Shown: positions 15,258 through 25,333 of the stretch, in pieces
Position numbering within the stretch: the stretch's first letter is position 1
How the letters are laid out: every line of letters starts with the position of its first letter
IMG/VR virus record: IMGVR_UViG_3300030329_004121
Span: 1-28,736 of that record
Source: a virus
DNA length: 28,736 bases
Reading direction: 5' to 3' (one strand)
Notes under the pieces: generated by a model
What the model was told of the DNA's origin: nothing
Seen by the model: the letters and a program-made list of their open reading frames with translations, nothing else
Database searches by the model: none
Position numbers and translations under genes: made by a program

Positions 15258-15647
15258 TTATTTACTACTTTCTGTAACTTCTGAGCCTAGTGAAAACATC
15301 TCTATTTTAGTATCAGAAGTGTTTTCTAAGTCAACTTTTGCATAATAACCTATTAAGCTAGATGAGTTAACTTGTTTATCTTTTTCAAACATTATATAAT
15401 CACTAGCTAGTGGCGCTGGAATGTTAGCGTCATGTACAACATCTATTTCTGGTTGGTCAAGTGGTAAACCTGTTAATAAATCTATATCTCTTATATCACT
15501 AACAACACCAAATTTAGTTACACCAGAAGTAACCGATTGATATATAGAACTAGTAGGTAACTGACTAGGTGATGTATAATAAACTAAATCTCCAATTTGT
15601 AAGCTAGAGTTTAATGATGTATTAAATATTAACGTTGATATAGGCAT
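15258..15647 (-). CDS. Small structural hypothetical protein (129 aa)
   Basis: A 129-residue acidic, beta-rich protein without signal peptide or membrane segment. Visible features are an N-terminal NTSLNSSLQIGDLVYYT segment, a central GVVSDIRDIDLLTG turn and a C-terminal YYAKVDLEN...MFSLGSEVTESSK. The last block is, from memory, repeated in small proteins encoded next to giant tail proteins in marine phages, where the role is unknown. It is wedged between the 3223-aa tail gene (11 bp gap) and the 712-aa structural gene (12 bp gap), so a small tail or connector component is a fair guess. Its ATG at 15647 follows AATAATAAGTT. The gene call is solid, the function uncertain. Confidence 0.75.
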   Translation of the reverse strand: MPISTLIFNTSLNSSLQIGDLVYYTSPSQLPTSSIYQSVTSGVTKFGVVSDIRDIDLLTGLPLDQPEIDVVHDANIPAPLASDYIMFEKDKQVNSSSLIGYYAKVDLENTSDTKIEMFSLGSEVTESSK

Positions 15648-15658
15648 AACTTATTATT

Positions 15659-18600
15659 TTATTGACATTGTTGTATTGCTGATCCAGCTGGTAAACCGTA
15701 AATATATAAATTTCCGTTGCTACAACATTGACCAGCAGCCGATGTTCCAGTTGCGTTTTGGCAAGGCAAATTAAAAACTCTAATTTCATAATTATTAGAA
15801 CTAGCAGTATTAATATAAGGAGAATTAGTATTAGCATTAACACCACCATCCCAAACAATTGCTCTATATTTGTTCATAGGAAAACCTTGTATTGTACCAT
15901 TTGATGGCTGGAAAGAAACGTGAGGGCCTGGAACAACAGTATATGGCATAGGGAAAAGTATGCTTTGACCTGTTGGTTGAATACCTGCTAAAGTAGATGT
16001 AACGTATCCTAATGAGCCACCAATTGTTCCAGCGTTGTTTTGACCTGTAAATACAGAATTAGGATTTATTTCACCTTGATTTTGAAATGCACCCATCCAA
16101 CTATGCGCACCTTGATTAATAATATTTCCTGCTGAATCTGTAATTTCAATAAAATCAGTAGCAGGATCAGCTAAACCTCCATTATCAATTCCATAGTTAG
16201 CTAGGTATTGTCCACTAGCATCTTGCGTGTCCCAACCCCATTTGTTACTGGTCGGATGTTTAACTTGTAGACGGAAAACTTTTTGCCCATAAGGAAGACT
16301 ATTTTCACCTCCATATCCTTCAAATTTACACGCTAAAGCATCAAATCTACTATAATAAAGATTACCTGATACTGGAGTATAACCTACTTGCATGTTTTGG
16401 TGATATACATTATTAGGATCTATTGACGCCGCTGGATTATAATTAACAGCAAGAGGATGTGTGCAACCTTGTACAAGACCAAATTGACAAGATCCATCAT
16501 CAACATTAGCTGATGCATTAAAATTATTTGCTTCAGCCGGAACAGATAATCCAAAACTAGCTAAACTACCGTATAATTGGAACCAAGATGAACTAGTGTT
16601 AGGACCACCATCATTTATAAGAGCGCCCCAACTTGGAAGAGAATTATAACCAGCGCCACCACCTAAGCCATAAGTACAACCAGGTACTGAAACAGGTCCA
16701 AAAGTACATGAACCATCATCACATGTTGCTGTAGAATCATAGTTGTTAGCCGAAGCATCAGTACAACCATAAGCACAAGCCACACAAACACCTAATCCAA
16801 ACGCATCAACATATCCAGGTAAACAATTTCCACTACAATTAGCATTAGTCGCAGGGTATGTACAAGAACCATCGTCAATAGAAGCTGTAGGATCAAAATT
16901 ACAAGCTATAGGATCTGTACAACCAGATACTCCAGGTGTTGGCGTAGGACCTGGACCTGGACCTGGGCCTGGACCTGGACCTGGTCCCGTACTTGGTATA
17001 GAAAATAAAGTTGGACTACCAAATTGTGAAAAAACGTTTGTAGTTAAAGTTGCAGTGCTACAACGAACTCTTGGAAGTGCGATATAGCTATTTCCAGCTT
17101 GTAAAGCAGTTGATCCAGAACTAGCGCTCTGAAGCGTAGTGCTATTTACCATTGGTAAACCTGTAAAACTATTAAGCTGTGTAATTGGTAGTCCAGTTGG
17201 ATTTCCTGTTCCATCGTCTAACCAAATAGTAATTCTATACTCTACAGAATCAGCTATTGAAACGCTAGGCGTAACACCTGTTAAATCAAACGACGCTACT
17301 ATTCCTGAAACAGTAACAGAATTAATAGTAGGTGCGTTACAATAAATACAACCACTAGTACAAGTCGCGTTTGCACCATCATAGTTTAAAACATGAGTGC
17401 TAGAATCACCACAGAAATTACACGATCCATCGTCTTGAGTAGCTAAAGTATCATAGTTACAAGCACTTGCGTTAGTACAGCCAAGTATTACACCAGTTCC
17501 ATATACACAACTACCATTATCTACAGCTGTACCTTGCTCATACTCTTCTACAATAGGTGTTGTTGTGTTGTCAACAGGAGGATTAGATACAACAGGATAC
17601 CAAACCCAACCAAAAGGGCTTCCAGCAGGAAGTGCTCCTCCAAAACTATAATTATCAGCAGAAGGATCCATACAGCCAGGATATATACATGAAAAGTCAG
17701 AAACAGTAGCTAAAGGATCAAATCCTTGAGCCATAGGATCCATACAACCTACTACAGGATAAGTACAGCTTCCATCATCAACAGTAGCATTAGGATCGTA
17801 ATTACCTGCTGGTCCAGAATATCCAGAAGGTCTACCTGGAAAATTAGGATCACTACCATCATCTGTGCAACCAGGAGTTGCAACTGCAGAAATATAAGTG
17901 CAAACTACAGAGCCTTGATGCGTAGCGTTTATATCATAATTTAAAGCTTGACCAGTGTAACCAGCTGGTCTTGCTACGCCGTTTGCTGTAAAGTTAGGAT
18001 CTGTACCATCATCTAAACAACCATAGTAAATACACTGAGAAGGATCAGAAGTATTAGCATTTTGATTATAACCATTGCCGTTAGGAAGAGTTGCATACGG
18101 ATCCATACAACCTAAAATTATAGCTACACAAGATCCATCATCTACAGTTGCGTTAGGATCATAATTGAAAGCGGGTTGTCCATCACCATCAATGTCATTA
18201 ACTACACCAGCACCGTTTAAAGCTAAACCATTGTCTGTACAACCTGGCACGGGAGCTCCAGATATAACAGATGCTACTCTAGCTATACCTTGAAAAGAAA
18301 AATCAGCGTTATCAAAACCTCCAATTATATTTTCAGTAGGTTCTGTATCAATTACACTACCAACCGCACCTCTTATATAGTTAAACCATTTACCTTCTTT
18401 TTTAATAAACTCAGGTAAACCACCTTGTTCTAAATTAGTGTTAATGTTTTTAACATACCAACCTTTTACGTCATTTAAATTATAATACTCATCATTATAA
18501 ATAGTATCTCTTACAAGTCCAGTAGCAATATCTGTTGTATCATAACTTCTTAGCTCATCTATTTTAGATTGAGTTCCTTCATAATTTAAAGTGTGAAATG

Positions 18601-21600
18601 TTTTTATAACTCCAGGTGAATCATTAATTATTACGCTAAGACTTGTTGGTGTAAAAACACCATAAAAAGTATTTCTATTTATTTCTAAACCTGTATTACT
18701 ATCTATTTGCTCAACATGATGTTTCCATAAATTACCATCTAAATAAGTGTAATACTCATTAGCACAACTATTAGCATTTTCAGGAATAAAAGATTTAAAG
18801 CTAGTCCAACCTTTTACGTTTTCTTTAAACGAAACTGTTCTAGCAGTACCAATATTTAATATAGAAGTGTCATTTGTTTCTGACAAGGTTATATTATATT
18901 GATCTTTTCTATCATCGTAACTACCTATAAGCTTAGTTGATAATTTTAAATTATCTCTAAACCAATCTTTCATACCAGCTTCTGATATAGCTGTTAAACC
19001 ATCCATAGATAATCTAATAACAGCACCTCTAACTCTATCTGTAAAGTAAGCTCTATAAGACTCAGCTGCAAAAGACTCTGGATTTTCTGATATTCCAAAT
19101 TCACCAGAATAAGGTGTAGCAGTACCTAAAACTCTATTAGTAGCAGTAACGTTTGAATCACCATCAGCATTAAATAAAGCATCTTTATTAGCTAATATCT
19201 TTAAAACTCTATCTTCACAAAGTGTAACTAAATCACCGCTTTGTCCCCAACCAGAGTATAATTTTTGTATACTACCGTAAATAGGATTTATATCTTTAGT
19301 AATTTTTTCAGCTTGTATAAATTGATTTAAATTATTTACACCGCTATTAGAGTTGTAAATACCAGAATATATTAATCCATGTTTTCTACGTTCAGATTTA
19401 TATTCAGTATCTAAAGTAGCAGAAGCTTTAACACCATCTCTCATGTAAGTTAAATTAAAAGCATCTCTAACTCTATTAGATTCAACACCGTTACCAAATG
19501 AATAACAATTATACCAACCAGAAGTTACTTTTTGTTTTAATAAATTTGTTATTAATTCAAAAGTAGTTGTAAAATTACCAGTTGTACCAGCAATACCAAT
19601 AGCACTAATTTCTATTTCTATAATATCTCCATTTGGTTTTTGTACTACTATTTTATCTCCAGGAATTATAGTACCACTACCAAAAGAACCAGAGCCTAAA
19701 TCTGCATTTACTATTATATCTCTACCAGTACCATTATGAGTGTTATTAACAACACTAATACCTTCACTAAAAGGTATTACCCCATTGCCTAAAGTACCTA
19801 CATCAGGATCTTGACTTCTTATTTCTACAATACTACCAATTGGTAAAACAGTAGATATAGTATCTACGTCTAGCGATGTTGGTATATTATCTGTTATTTC
19901 AAAATAAATATCTAAATCTTTTTCTTCTTTTGGCTCTGTTTCAAATATAGCAGGAAAACGAGGAAACTCAACTTCTTTTGTATTGCTTGAACTATCTACT
20001 ATTTCAAGATCAAAACCTACAGCATCAACACCATTGTTAGCATTGTTAAATCCTTCACCATTATTCCAGTAATTAATATTTTTAGCAGAATTACGACTTA
20101 AACCATTCATACCAAATTGTTTGATAACTATAACATCACCTGGAACTAAAGTAGGGAAAGTACACGAAGGACATGATCCATTGTAGACTTTAAATTTTAT
20201 AGTATTTGTAGCTTCATCTATTTCAGAAACAATAGCACCGTCATCAGTATTAGGGCTACTAGCAGTCCAACTAGAAGTAAAAATAGGTGTAGCTCCAACA
20301 GGAAAACCTACACTAGTATCAGACGTGTCCCACACCATACCTGGATATATTTTTCTTATTCCATAAGCAGGGTTTAAATCAGGGTTAGATAAACCAGCAA
20401 CAGTTATTTCATTATTAGCCGTGACCGTGCTTACAACAAGTGGTATTTGTAAACCATTATTAATATATCCATAAGTATATGGATTAAATTTTATAGCCTG
20501 CGTGCTATCTTGATGATCAGCAAATCCTAATCTATAGTTTTTACTAAAATTATCTGGTCTATAAAAAGTTGACTGTACATATCCATTATTATTAATAATA
20601 TTACCAATAGCTGCAGAAAAGCCTCTAGCATTTGCGTATTGTTGTTCAAGATCAAAGTCAGCTTCATGTCTTATCAAATTAAATTCTTGCTGGCTATTAG
20701 TTTGAAGATATTGATTAGTTGGATCTTGTTTCCATCTAAAAGTAGTAGCGTTTGTTAATAAATCAGCAAAAACACCAGCTTCAACATCATAGTGATTATT
20801 ATTTGATAATTCATAAAAATCAGTATCAACATTAAGACTAAGATTGTCAGCTTGCCAAGGCCAATATATCCATTGACCACCAGAATCTTTTCTTTCTTCA
20901 GGTTGTATACCACCAAAACCTAAATCCATTATAGCGCTAGTAGTAGCAGTAGTATCAATACCATAACCAGTATAGTTAGTATCGGTATAATAACCACCCC
21001 AATCAGTTGTAAATCTACCCTCGCTAGTTTCTCCATCAACAAACCAAACGTCTTCAAACTCTAAATAATCAGATCCACCATGCAAATCCATTGTCTCATA
21101 AGCTTTTCTTTGATTTATAGCATGTTGGTCAAAAACAACAACACCTGTTCCATCTCCACTTACTTGTGCTTTATGTAAATTTAAACCTCTAAAAAAAGCG
21201 CAATGAGCTAACCAGTTACTTCCCGAGTTACCATAATTATTACCTGTATTAGTTGTAGCTTGTATTATGTCTTGCCATAAAGGGTTGTTATTGTTAGCAT
21301 TAGTAGCTATAAAGTTACCACTTGCACCACCAGGAAGTGTACCAGTAGCATTGCTCCAAGCAAGATCATGTCTGTCTTTTCTAAATGAATATATTTTTTG
21401 AGAAATACTAGGCGTGTAGTTGTAAGTTGTTAGTGAAGTACTACTAGGGTTGTTTACTATATACTTAGTAAATACATCTTCTTCAAATATTTTAACAAAA
21501 AACCTTCCATCAAACTTAGCAGCATTATCTTTTTTATACTCCCAAAATACAGCTTTATTACCAAACTGTATTTGAGTTACATTGTTAGGATCATTAGGAG

Positions 21601-24600
21601 AATCAGTAAATTTTAAAATATCATCTGCAAACGGTTTTTCTAAAGTTATATTCCAATTTACTGCATTTGAAGAATTTACACCAAGATCATCACTTAAATC
21701 TATTTTAGATATTCTCATTGGTATAGATGACTCAGTGTTAGTACTATTTACAATTTGAAACCAGTATTCAGAGTCATCAGTTGAATTATGTATATTTTTT
21801 ATAGAACTATTACTATGTATGTGAATACCAGTTCCTGTTCCATCCCACCAGCCAATTGAAAAGAATTTACTACCAACGGTAGGTAGTTCACTAGCGCCGT
21901 CAGGGAAAACATTAACAGCAGCAGCGTGTGTAACACTAGATATAATAGTTTTGTTAATTTTTATAAAATCTGGAGCTTCGTTTTCTATAGCTATAACTTT
22001 AAACCTAGCAGCATCTTCAATCAACTCGTTTGAATCAACACCTTTTTTAAGTATTAAAAACGAATCTATGTCAACTTTATTTCTATCTGAAGAAGCAAAA
22101 GACACCCAAATATTACCATCCTCAGCGTTGTAATATCGATCCATAGCCATATTATAATACTCACCAGAAGTTTCTTTAATATAAAACTTAAAATACTTCA
22201 TGTCTAGCGGTATACTAGCGTTGTTTAATCTTACTTGTAACCTATTGTTTTTAATAGCTAAGCTTTTATCTATTTTAAAAGTACCAGAGGTATTTGATAT
22301 TACAGGTGTTTCTCTACCATACTCATCTGTAAAAACAACACCAAGTTGATATTCTCGTAAAGATTTTATTGATTTAACAGTAGAAGACTCTTCGTTTGCA
22401 AGTTCAACTTGAAAAACAGGGTTGTATTGAGAATTACCATTAGTTAAGTTATAATTTTGCTCGTAATTACCATAAACAATTCTACTACCAGTAACTTCTT
22501 GTGCTAGAGCTTTTTTAGGTACATTGTCAAATGGTCGTAACAATTGATTAGAAGGTAAAATTGCTTTTATATTTTCCTTATCAATTCTATACTCATTTAA
22601 AGTCCAGTTTGTTACTAAATTACCAAAATCGTTAACAGTAGGATCTGAATCAGGTTTTATTGTTTCTACAACATATACTTCTGGTGAAGAATCTTCTTTA
22701 TATAAAATGTCAATAGCAACAACATCTAAAGGCATATCTTCAGTTATAAAATCTCTTAAAAACAAATGATTCACATTGTTTGTCATAGCTAGATTATAAC
22801 CTTTTCTAGGATGATAATCAAACGAACCAGGAAGAAAAGCTACACTAGTAAAAGGTGCAAAAGCAGAATATTCACCATCTTCAAATTTATATCTATAAGA
22901 AAATCTAGGTAATTTAAACTCAAATAATTTTTCAGACTCATCAAATAAATCTATAGCAAAATTTAAAGTACCACTTATAGCTAATTGTGGTGGTCTAGAA
23001 ATACTATTAATTTTTATAGCAACTTTAGCGCCATAAGGAGCTGCAGAAGATGTAAAGCTATTAGCATCTACAGTATTACCTAAGCTATTCGTATAATCCC
23101 AACCAATAATAACTCCTTTTATAGTATAGTCATTAATAGGTATTTGTGGTGGTATTCCATTTGCATCAAACTCTTTCAATACAACTTTTGATCCTACTTT
23201 CCAGTTATCTAAGTTAAAATTAGAGTTTCCATCTAAGTCTGTTTGTATTTGAACATACATGATGTTATTACCTTCTTCTGTAGTAAAAGTAGAAAAATCA
23301 TAAGGATGATTTGTGTTACCTGTACCAGTAGTAGCAAAACTTTGTACTTGTTGCCATAAGCTAGAGTCAGCAATATTTGTTTCGTCAGAGATAGTAACTA
23401 TACCAGAGTAGTTTTGATCAGGATTTCTAAAAGACCTTAAATCCATTGTTAAAGATGATTTAGGGCTTTTCTTAATAACCGTTATATGTTCTTCTTGTAT
23501 AGGATTATAGTTTGATAAAGATAAACCAGTGGCACTATTAACAACAGCTGTATGAGTATCACCAGCAGGATCAGTTCCTTCTATACTACGTGGTATGTTT
23601 ATTTTTTTTGGCTCAGTAAAATTGTCAGTCCAAAATAACATGTCATCAACAATATTTATTCCTGTTATTAACCTACTAGCGTCAAAGTTTAAAACACGTC
23701 GTGGATTTTCAAAACAAATAGTATCAACATCTTTTAATTCAACAGTTGCGTTTAAATATACAGCATCAGGAGCAAATTGATTTTGAACAAAAAAAGTTAA
23801 AGGAAGTGATCTAAAGTTGTTAAAACCACTTGGTGTTACCGGCGCGTAAGTATTACAGTCTACTATATCGTAAGTAGTATTGTACTGTATAGGTGGTCCA
23901 AGACTAAATCCATATGCTGGATCAATAATAGAACCAGGATCAATACAAGAGTTGGGAGGGAACAAACCGCCAGCACCTACACTATTATCAATTGTAATTG
24001 AAGGTGTAGCACCAGAAACAGGTAATATTGTACCTGGTTGGTAGAATATTTCATATATTTCATTTAGCCATTGTTGAGAATTAGCATAAACTTCTATAGA
24101 GCTACCAGGTACATTTTGATTTACTTGTGAAGTAACTTCAATATATAAAGGTTCAAAATTATGTACTTGACTAGGATAATGAGTAGTATCAGGTATTAGC
24201 TGAGTTGTATCAACAACTTGAGGACCAGTATCAACTTCTATTACATAATAATCTACAAAAGAAGTAGGACCACTACCATATGTAGCGCTGAAAAAAGCAT
24301 AAGTAGGATCTAAAGTTACATTAGGAGTTATACTTACTATTGTAGAGTTTGTAAATATATTAAAACCAACAGGACTACCACCAGAAGTAGATTGAGCAAA
24401 ATCAATTTGTGCGCCAGCTACAAAACTACCAGGAAGACTAACTTGCTGTCCAGCTGGTGTTTGCATTGGAATTAGTAATTGTAAGTTTTGTGTATTAGAA
24501 GCTAAATCTGTAGGTTGAGGTATATTAAGTAGATCAGCTGAGTGAGGAGGACATAAAGTAGCATTACCAGCATGAAAACCAGGGCCTGTTATTGCATTGT

Positions 24601-25330
24601 AAAAATTAGGATTAGGTTGACCTGGGCTTAAGAACGTAGCAGCACAACCAGCAAATGTTCGTAAATAAACGGGAACATTTAATTGAGAAGAAGTATCTGT
24701 GACATTAATTTGATTTACAACAGTGTTTGATTGATAGTTTATTGGTATAAAATTTAAAGTACCAACATTAGTAACTAACCTTGGGCCAAAAACAGATGCA
24801 CCGTTTGAAAAACCTGTAGCTTGCATACCAGGTATTATATTAGAGTACAAACTAGTATCATCAAACACTATAGAGTTAGTAAGAGTAGAAACTGTTGCTG
24901 GTGTTAATAATGTACAATACTTCCATTTGTCTACAAAAACAGGTTCACAACCAGATTCCGCTATTGACGTATCACTATTAGTACGCATTATTAAGTCTTT
25001 GAAAGAAACGGTTTGGTGCTGAGTATCTAAACTAAGTACATCAAAATCAGCATCAGTAGGACCAGCAACTAACCAATATAAAGAATCATTTTTTTCGTCA
25101 GATATAGAACTTACAGTAGTAGAGCCTTCTACTATTGGATTATCTAATATATTTTCGTATACACAACCTGGTATATTACCTAGTATATTTTGAACAGCTC
25201 CAACATCAGAGTCTTCTGAAGTTGACACTTGTATATTCATTGCATCTCTATATTCACCTTTGGGAACAAGTCTTTCGTCAAGATCTTTGTTCATTTTACC
25301 ACCGGTAAACTGATTTTTAATATCTGGCAT
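15659..25330 (-). CDS. Giant tail nozzle/hub-like protein with C-terminal Cys/Asp-rich repeat array (3223 aa)
   Basis: The N-terminus (DLDERLVPKGEYRDAMNIQV, then QNILGNIPG) is of the type seen in tail nozzle or hub proteins of short-tailed phages, which begin by listing the DNA-channel strands. About 2,300 residues of beta-rich sequence follow, including KGWYVKNI and GKWFNYIRGA segments near 2300 that I recall from marine phage tail proteins. From about 2360 to 2970 there are roughly ten Cys/Asp-rich repeats of the GC[TM]D...N[YF]D...DDGSC type. They are interrupted at about 2662-2780 by a fibronectin-like domain and at 2782-2795 by a (GP)7 linker. A Trp/Asn/Gly-rich C-terminal domain (about 2970-3223) is a likely receptor-binding tip. 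Placed right after the putative adaptor genes, it probably forms the tail tube end plus fibre. Confidence 0.8.
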   Translation of the reverse strand: MPDIKNQFTGGKMNKDLDERLVPKGEYRDAMNIQVSTSEDSDVGAVQNILGNIPGCVYENILDNPIVEGSTTVSSISDEKNDSLYWLVAGPTDADFDVLSLDTQHQTVSFKDLIMRTNSDTSIAESGCEPVFVDKWKYCTLLTPATVSTLTNSIVFDDTSLYSNIIPGMQATGFSNGASVFGPRLVTNVGTLNFIPINYQSNTVVNQINVTDTSSQLNVPVYLRTFAGCAATFLSPGQPNPNFYNAITGPGFHAGNATLCPPHSADLLNIPQPTDLASNTQNLQLLIPMQTPAGQQVSLPGSFVAGAQIDFAQSTSGGSPVGFNIFTNSTIVSITPNVTLDPTYAFFSATYGSGPTSFVDYYVIEVDTGPQVVDTTQLIPDTTHYPSQVHNFEPLYIEVTSQVNQNVPGSSIEVYANSQQWLNEIYEIFYQPGTILPVSGATPSITIDNSVGAGGLFPPNSCIDPGSIIDPAYGFSLGPPIQYNTTYDIVDCNTYAPVTPSGFNNFRSLPLTFFVQNQFAPDAVYLNATVELKDVDTICFENPRRVLNFDASRLITGINIVDDMLFWTDNFTEPKKINIPRSIEGTDPAGDTHTAVVNSATGLSLSNYNPIQEEHITVIKKSPKSSLTMDLRSFRNPDQNYSGIVTISDETNIADSSLWQQVQSFATTGTGNTNHPYDFSTFTTEEGNNIMYVQIQTDLDGNSNFNLDNWKVGSKVVLKEFDANGIPPQIPINDYTIKGVIIGWDYTNSLGNTVDANSFTSSAAPYGAKVAIKINSISRPPQLAISGTLNFAIDLFDESEKLFEFKLPRFSYRYKFEDGEYSAFAPFTSVAFLPGSFDYHPRKGYNLAMTNNVNHLFLRDFITEDMPLDVVAIDILYKEDSSPEVYVVETIKPDSDPTVNDFGNLVTNWTLNEYRIDKENIKAILPSNQLLRPFDNVPKKALAQEVTGSRIVYGNYEQNYNLTNGNSQYNPVFQVELANEESSTVKSIKSLREYQLGVVFTDEYGRETPVISNTSGTFKIDKSLAIKNNRLQVRLNNASIPLDMKYFKFYIKETSGEYYNMAMDRYYNAEDGNIWVSFASSDRNKVDIDSFLILKKGVDSNELIEDAARFKVIAIENEAPDFIKINKTIISSVTHAAAVNVFPDGASELPTVGSKFFSIGWWDGTGTGIHIHSNSSIKNIHNSTDDSEYWFQIVNSTNTESSIPMRISKIDLSDDLGVNSSNAVNWNITLEKPFADDILKFTDSPNDPNNVTQIQFGNKAVFWEYKKDNAAKFDGRFFVKIFEEDVFTKYIVNNPSSTSLTTYNYTPSISQKIYSFRKDRHDLAWSNATGTLPGGASGNFIATNANNNNPLWQDIIQATTNTGNNYGNSGSNWLAHCAFFRGLNLHKAQVSGDGTGVVVFDQHAINQRKAYETMDLHGGSDYLEFEDVWFVDGETSEGRFTTDWGGYYTDTNYTGYGIDTTATTSAIMDLGFGGIQPEERKDSGGQWIYWPWQADNLSLNVDTDFYELSNNNHYDVEAGVFADLLTNATTFRWKQDPTNQYLQTNSQQEFNLIRHEADFDLEQQYANARGFSAAIGNIINNNGYVQSTFYRPDNFSKNYRLGFADHQDSTQAIKFNPYTYGYINNGLQIPLVVSTVTANNEITVAGLSNPDLNPAYGIRKIYPGMVWDTSDTSVGFPVGATPIFTSSWTASSPNTDDGAIVSEIDEATNTIKFKVYNGSCPSCTFPTLVPGDVIVIKQFGMNGLSRNSAKNINYWNNGEGFNNANNGVDAVGFDLEIVDSSSNTKEVEFPRFPAIFETEPKEEKDLDIYFEITDNIPTSLDVDTISTVLPIGSIVEIRSQDPDVGTLGNGVIPFSEGISVVNNTHNGTGRDIIVNADLGSGSFGSGTIIPGDKIVVQKPNGDIIEIEISAIGIAGTTGNFTTTFELITNLLKQKVTSGWYNCYSFGNGVESNRVRDAFNLTYMRDGVKASATLDTEYKSERRKHGLIYSGIYNSNSGVNNLNQFIQAEKITKDINPIYGSIQKLYSGWGQSGDLVTLCEDRVLKILANKDALFNADGDSNVTATNRVLGTATPYSGEFGISENPESFAAESYRAYFTDRVRGAVIRLSMDGLTAISEAGMKDWFRDNLKLSTKLIGSYDDRKDQYNITLSETNDTSILNIGTARTVSFKENVKGWTSFKSFIPENANSCANEYYTYLDGNLWKHHVEQIDSNTGLEINRNTFYGVFTPTSLSVIINDSPGVIKTFHTLNYEGTQSKIDELRSYDTTDIATGLVRDTIYNDEYYNLNDVKGWYVKNINTNLEQGGLPEFIKKEGKWFNYIRGAVGSVIDTEPTENIIGGFDNADFSFQGIARVASVISGAPVPGCTDNGLALNGAGVVNDIDGDGQPAFNYDPNATVDDGSCVAIILGCMDPYATLPNGNGYNQNANTSDPSQCIYYGCLDDGTDPNFTANGVARPAGYTGQALNYDINATHQGSVVCTYISAVATPGCTDDGSDPNFPGRPSGYSGPAGNYDPNATVDDGSCTYPVVGCMDPMAQGFDPLATVSDFSCIYPGCMDPSADNYSFGGALPAGSPFGWVWYPVVSNPPVDNTTTPIVEEYEQGTAVDNGSCVYGTGVILGCTNASACNYDTLATQDDGSCNFCGDSSTHVLNYDGANATCTSGCIYCNAPTINSVTVSGIVASFDLTGVTPSVSIADSVEYRITIWLDDGTGNPTGLPITQLNSFTGLPMVNSTTLQSASSGSTALQAGNSYIALPRVRCSTATLTTNVFSQFGSPTLFSIPSTGPGPGPGPGPGPGPTPTPGVSGCTDPIACNFDPTASIDDGSCTYPATNANCSGNCLPGYVDAFGLGVCVACAYGCTDASANNYDSTATCDDGSCTFGPVSVPGCTYGLGGGAGYNSLPSWGALINDGGPNTSSSWFQLYGSLASFGLSVPAEANNFNASANVDDGSCQFGLVQGCTHPLAVNYNPAASIDPNNVYHQNMQVGYTPVSGNLYYSRFDALACKFEGYGGENSLPYGQKVFRLQVKHPTSNKWGWDTQDASGQYLANYGIDNGGLADPATDFIEITDSAGNIINQGAHSWMGAFQNQGEINPNSVFTGQNNAGTIGGSLGYVTSTLAGIQPTGQSILFPMPYTVVPGPHVSFQPSNGTIQGFPMNKYRAIVWDGGVNANTNSPYINTASSNNYEIRVFNLPCQNATGTSAAGQCCSNGNLYIYGLPAGSAIQQCQ
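16409..18245 (-). repeat. Array of about ten GC[TM]D...DDGSC protein repeats
   Basis: Within the giant tail gene, successive units begin with GC[TM]D or GCT/GCM and end in DDGSC or a variant, with N[YF][DN] and A[TS] between. Compact units of about 22 residues alternate with units carrying long insertions. Two Cys per unit could form a disulfide, and the clustered Asp/Asn could bind calcium. Both are inference from composition; this repeat is known to be common in surface proteins of marine Bacteroidota. Confidence 0.85.
16947..16988 (-). repeat. Seven-copy hexanucleotide repeat encoding a (Gly-Pro)7 linker
   Basis: Seven hexamers (GGACCT and variants on the plus strand) are read on the minus strand as seven Gly-Pro pairs, residues 2782-2795 of the tail protein, then TPTPG. 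It joins the fibronectin-like domain to the next Cys repeat and is likely an extended, stiff linker. Near-perfect copies suggest recent slippage. Confidence 0.9.
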
Positions 25331-25333
25331 GTA

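Noticed and set aside
15622-15858. Minus-strand open frame of 78 codons overlapping the end of the giant tail gene
   Set aside because: It is a different frame of the same strand, covering the end of the tail gene and the start of the 129-aa gene. The product is low-complexity Ile/Leu/Val, and both real genes explain the region.
16409-18245. CRISPR-like or other DNA-level repeat array
   Set aside because: The repetition is at protein level with divergent codons and variable spacing. It is in frame with one long gene, with no conserved DNA repeat or unique spacers.
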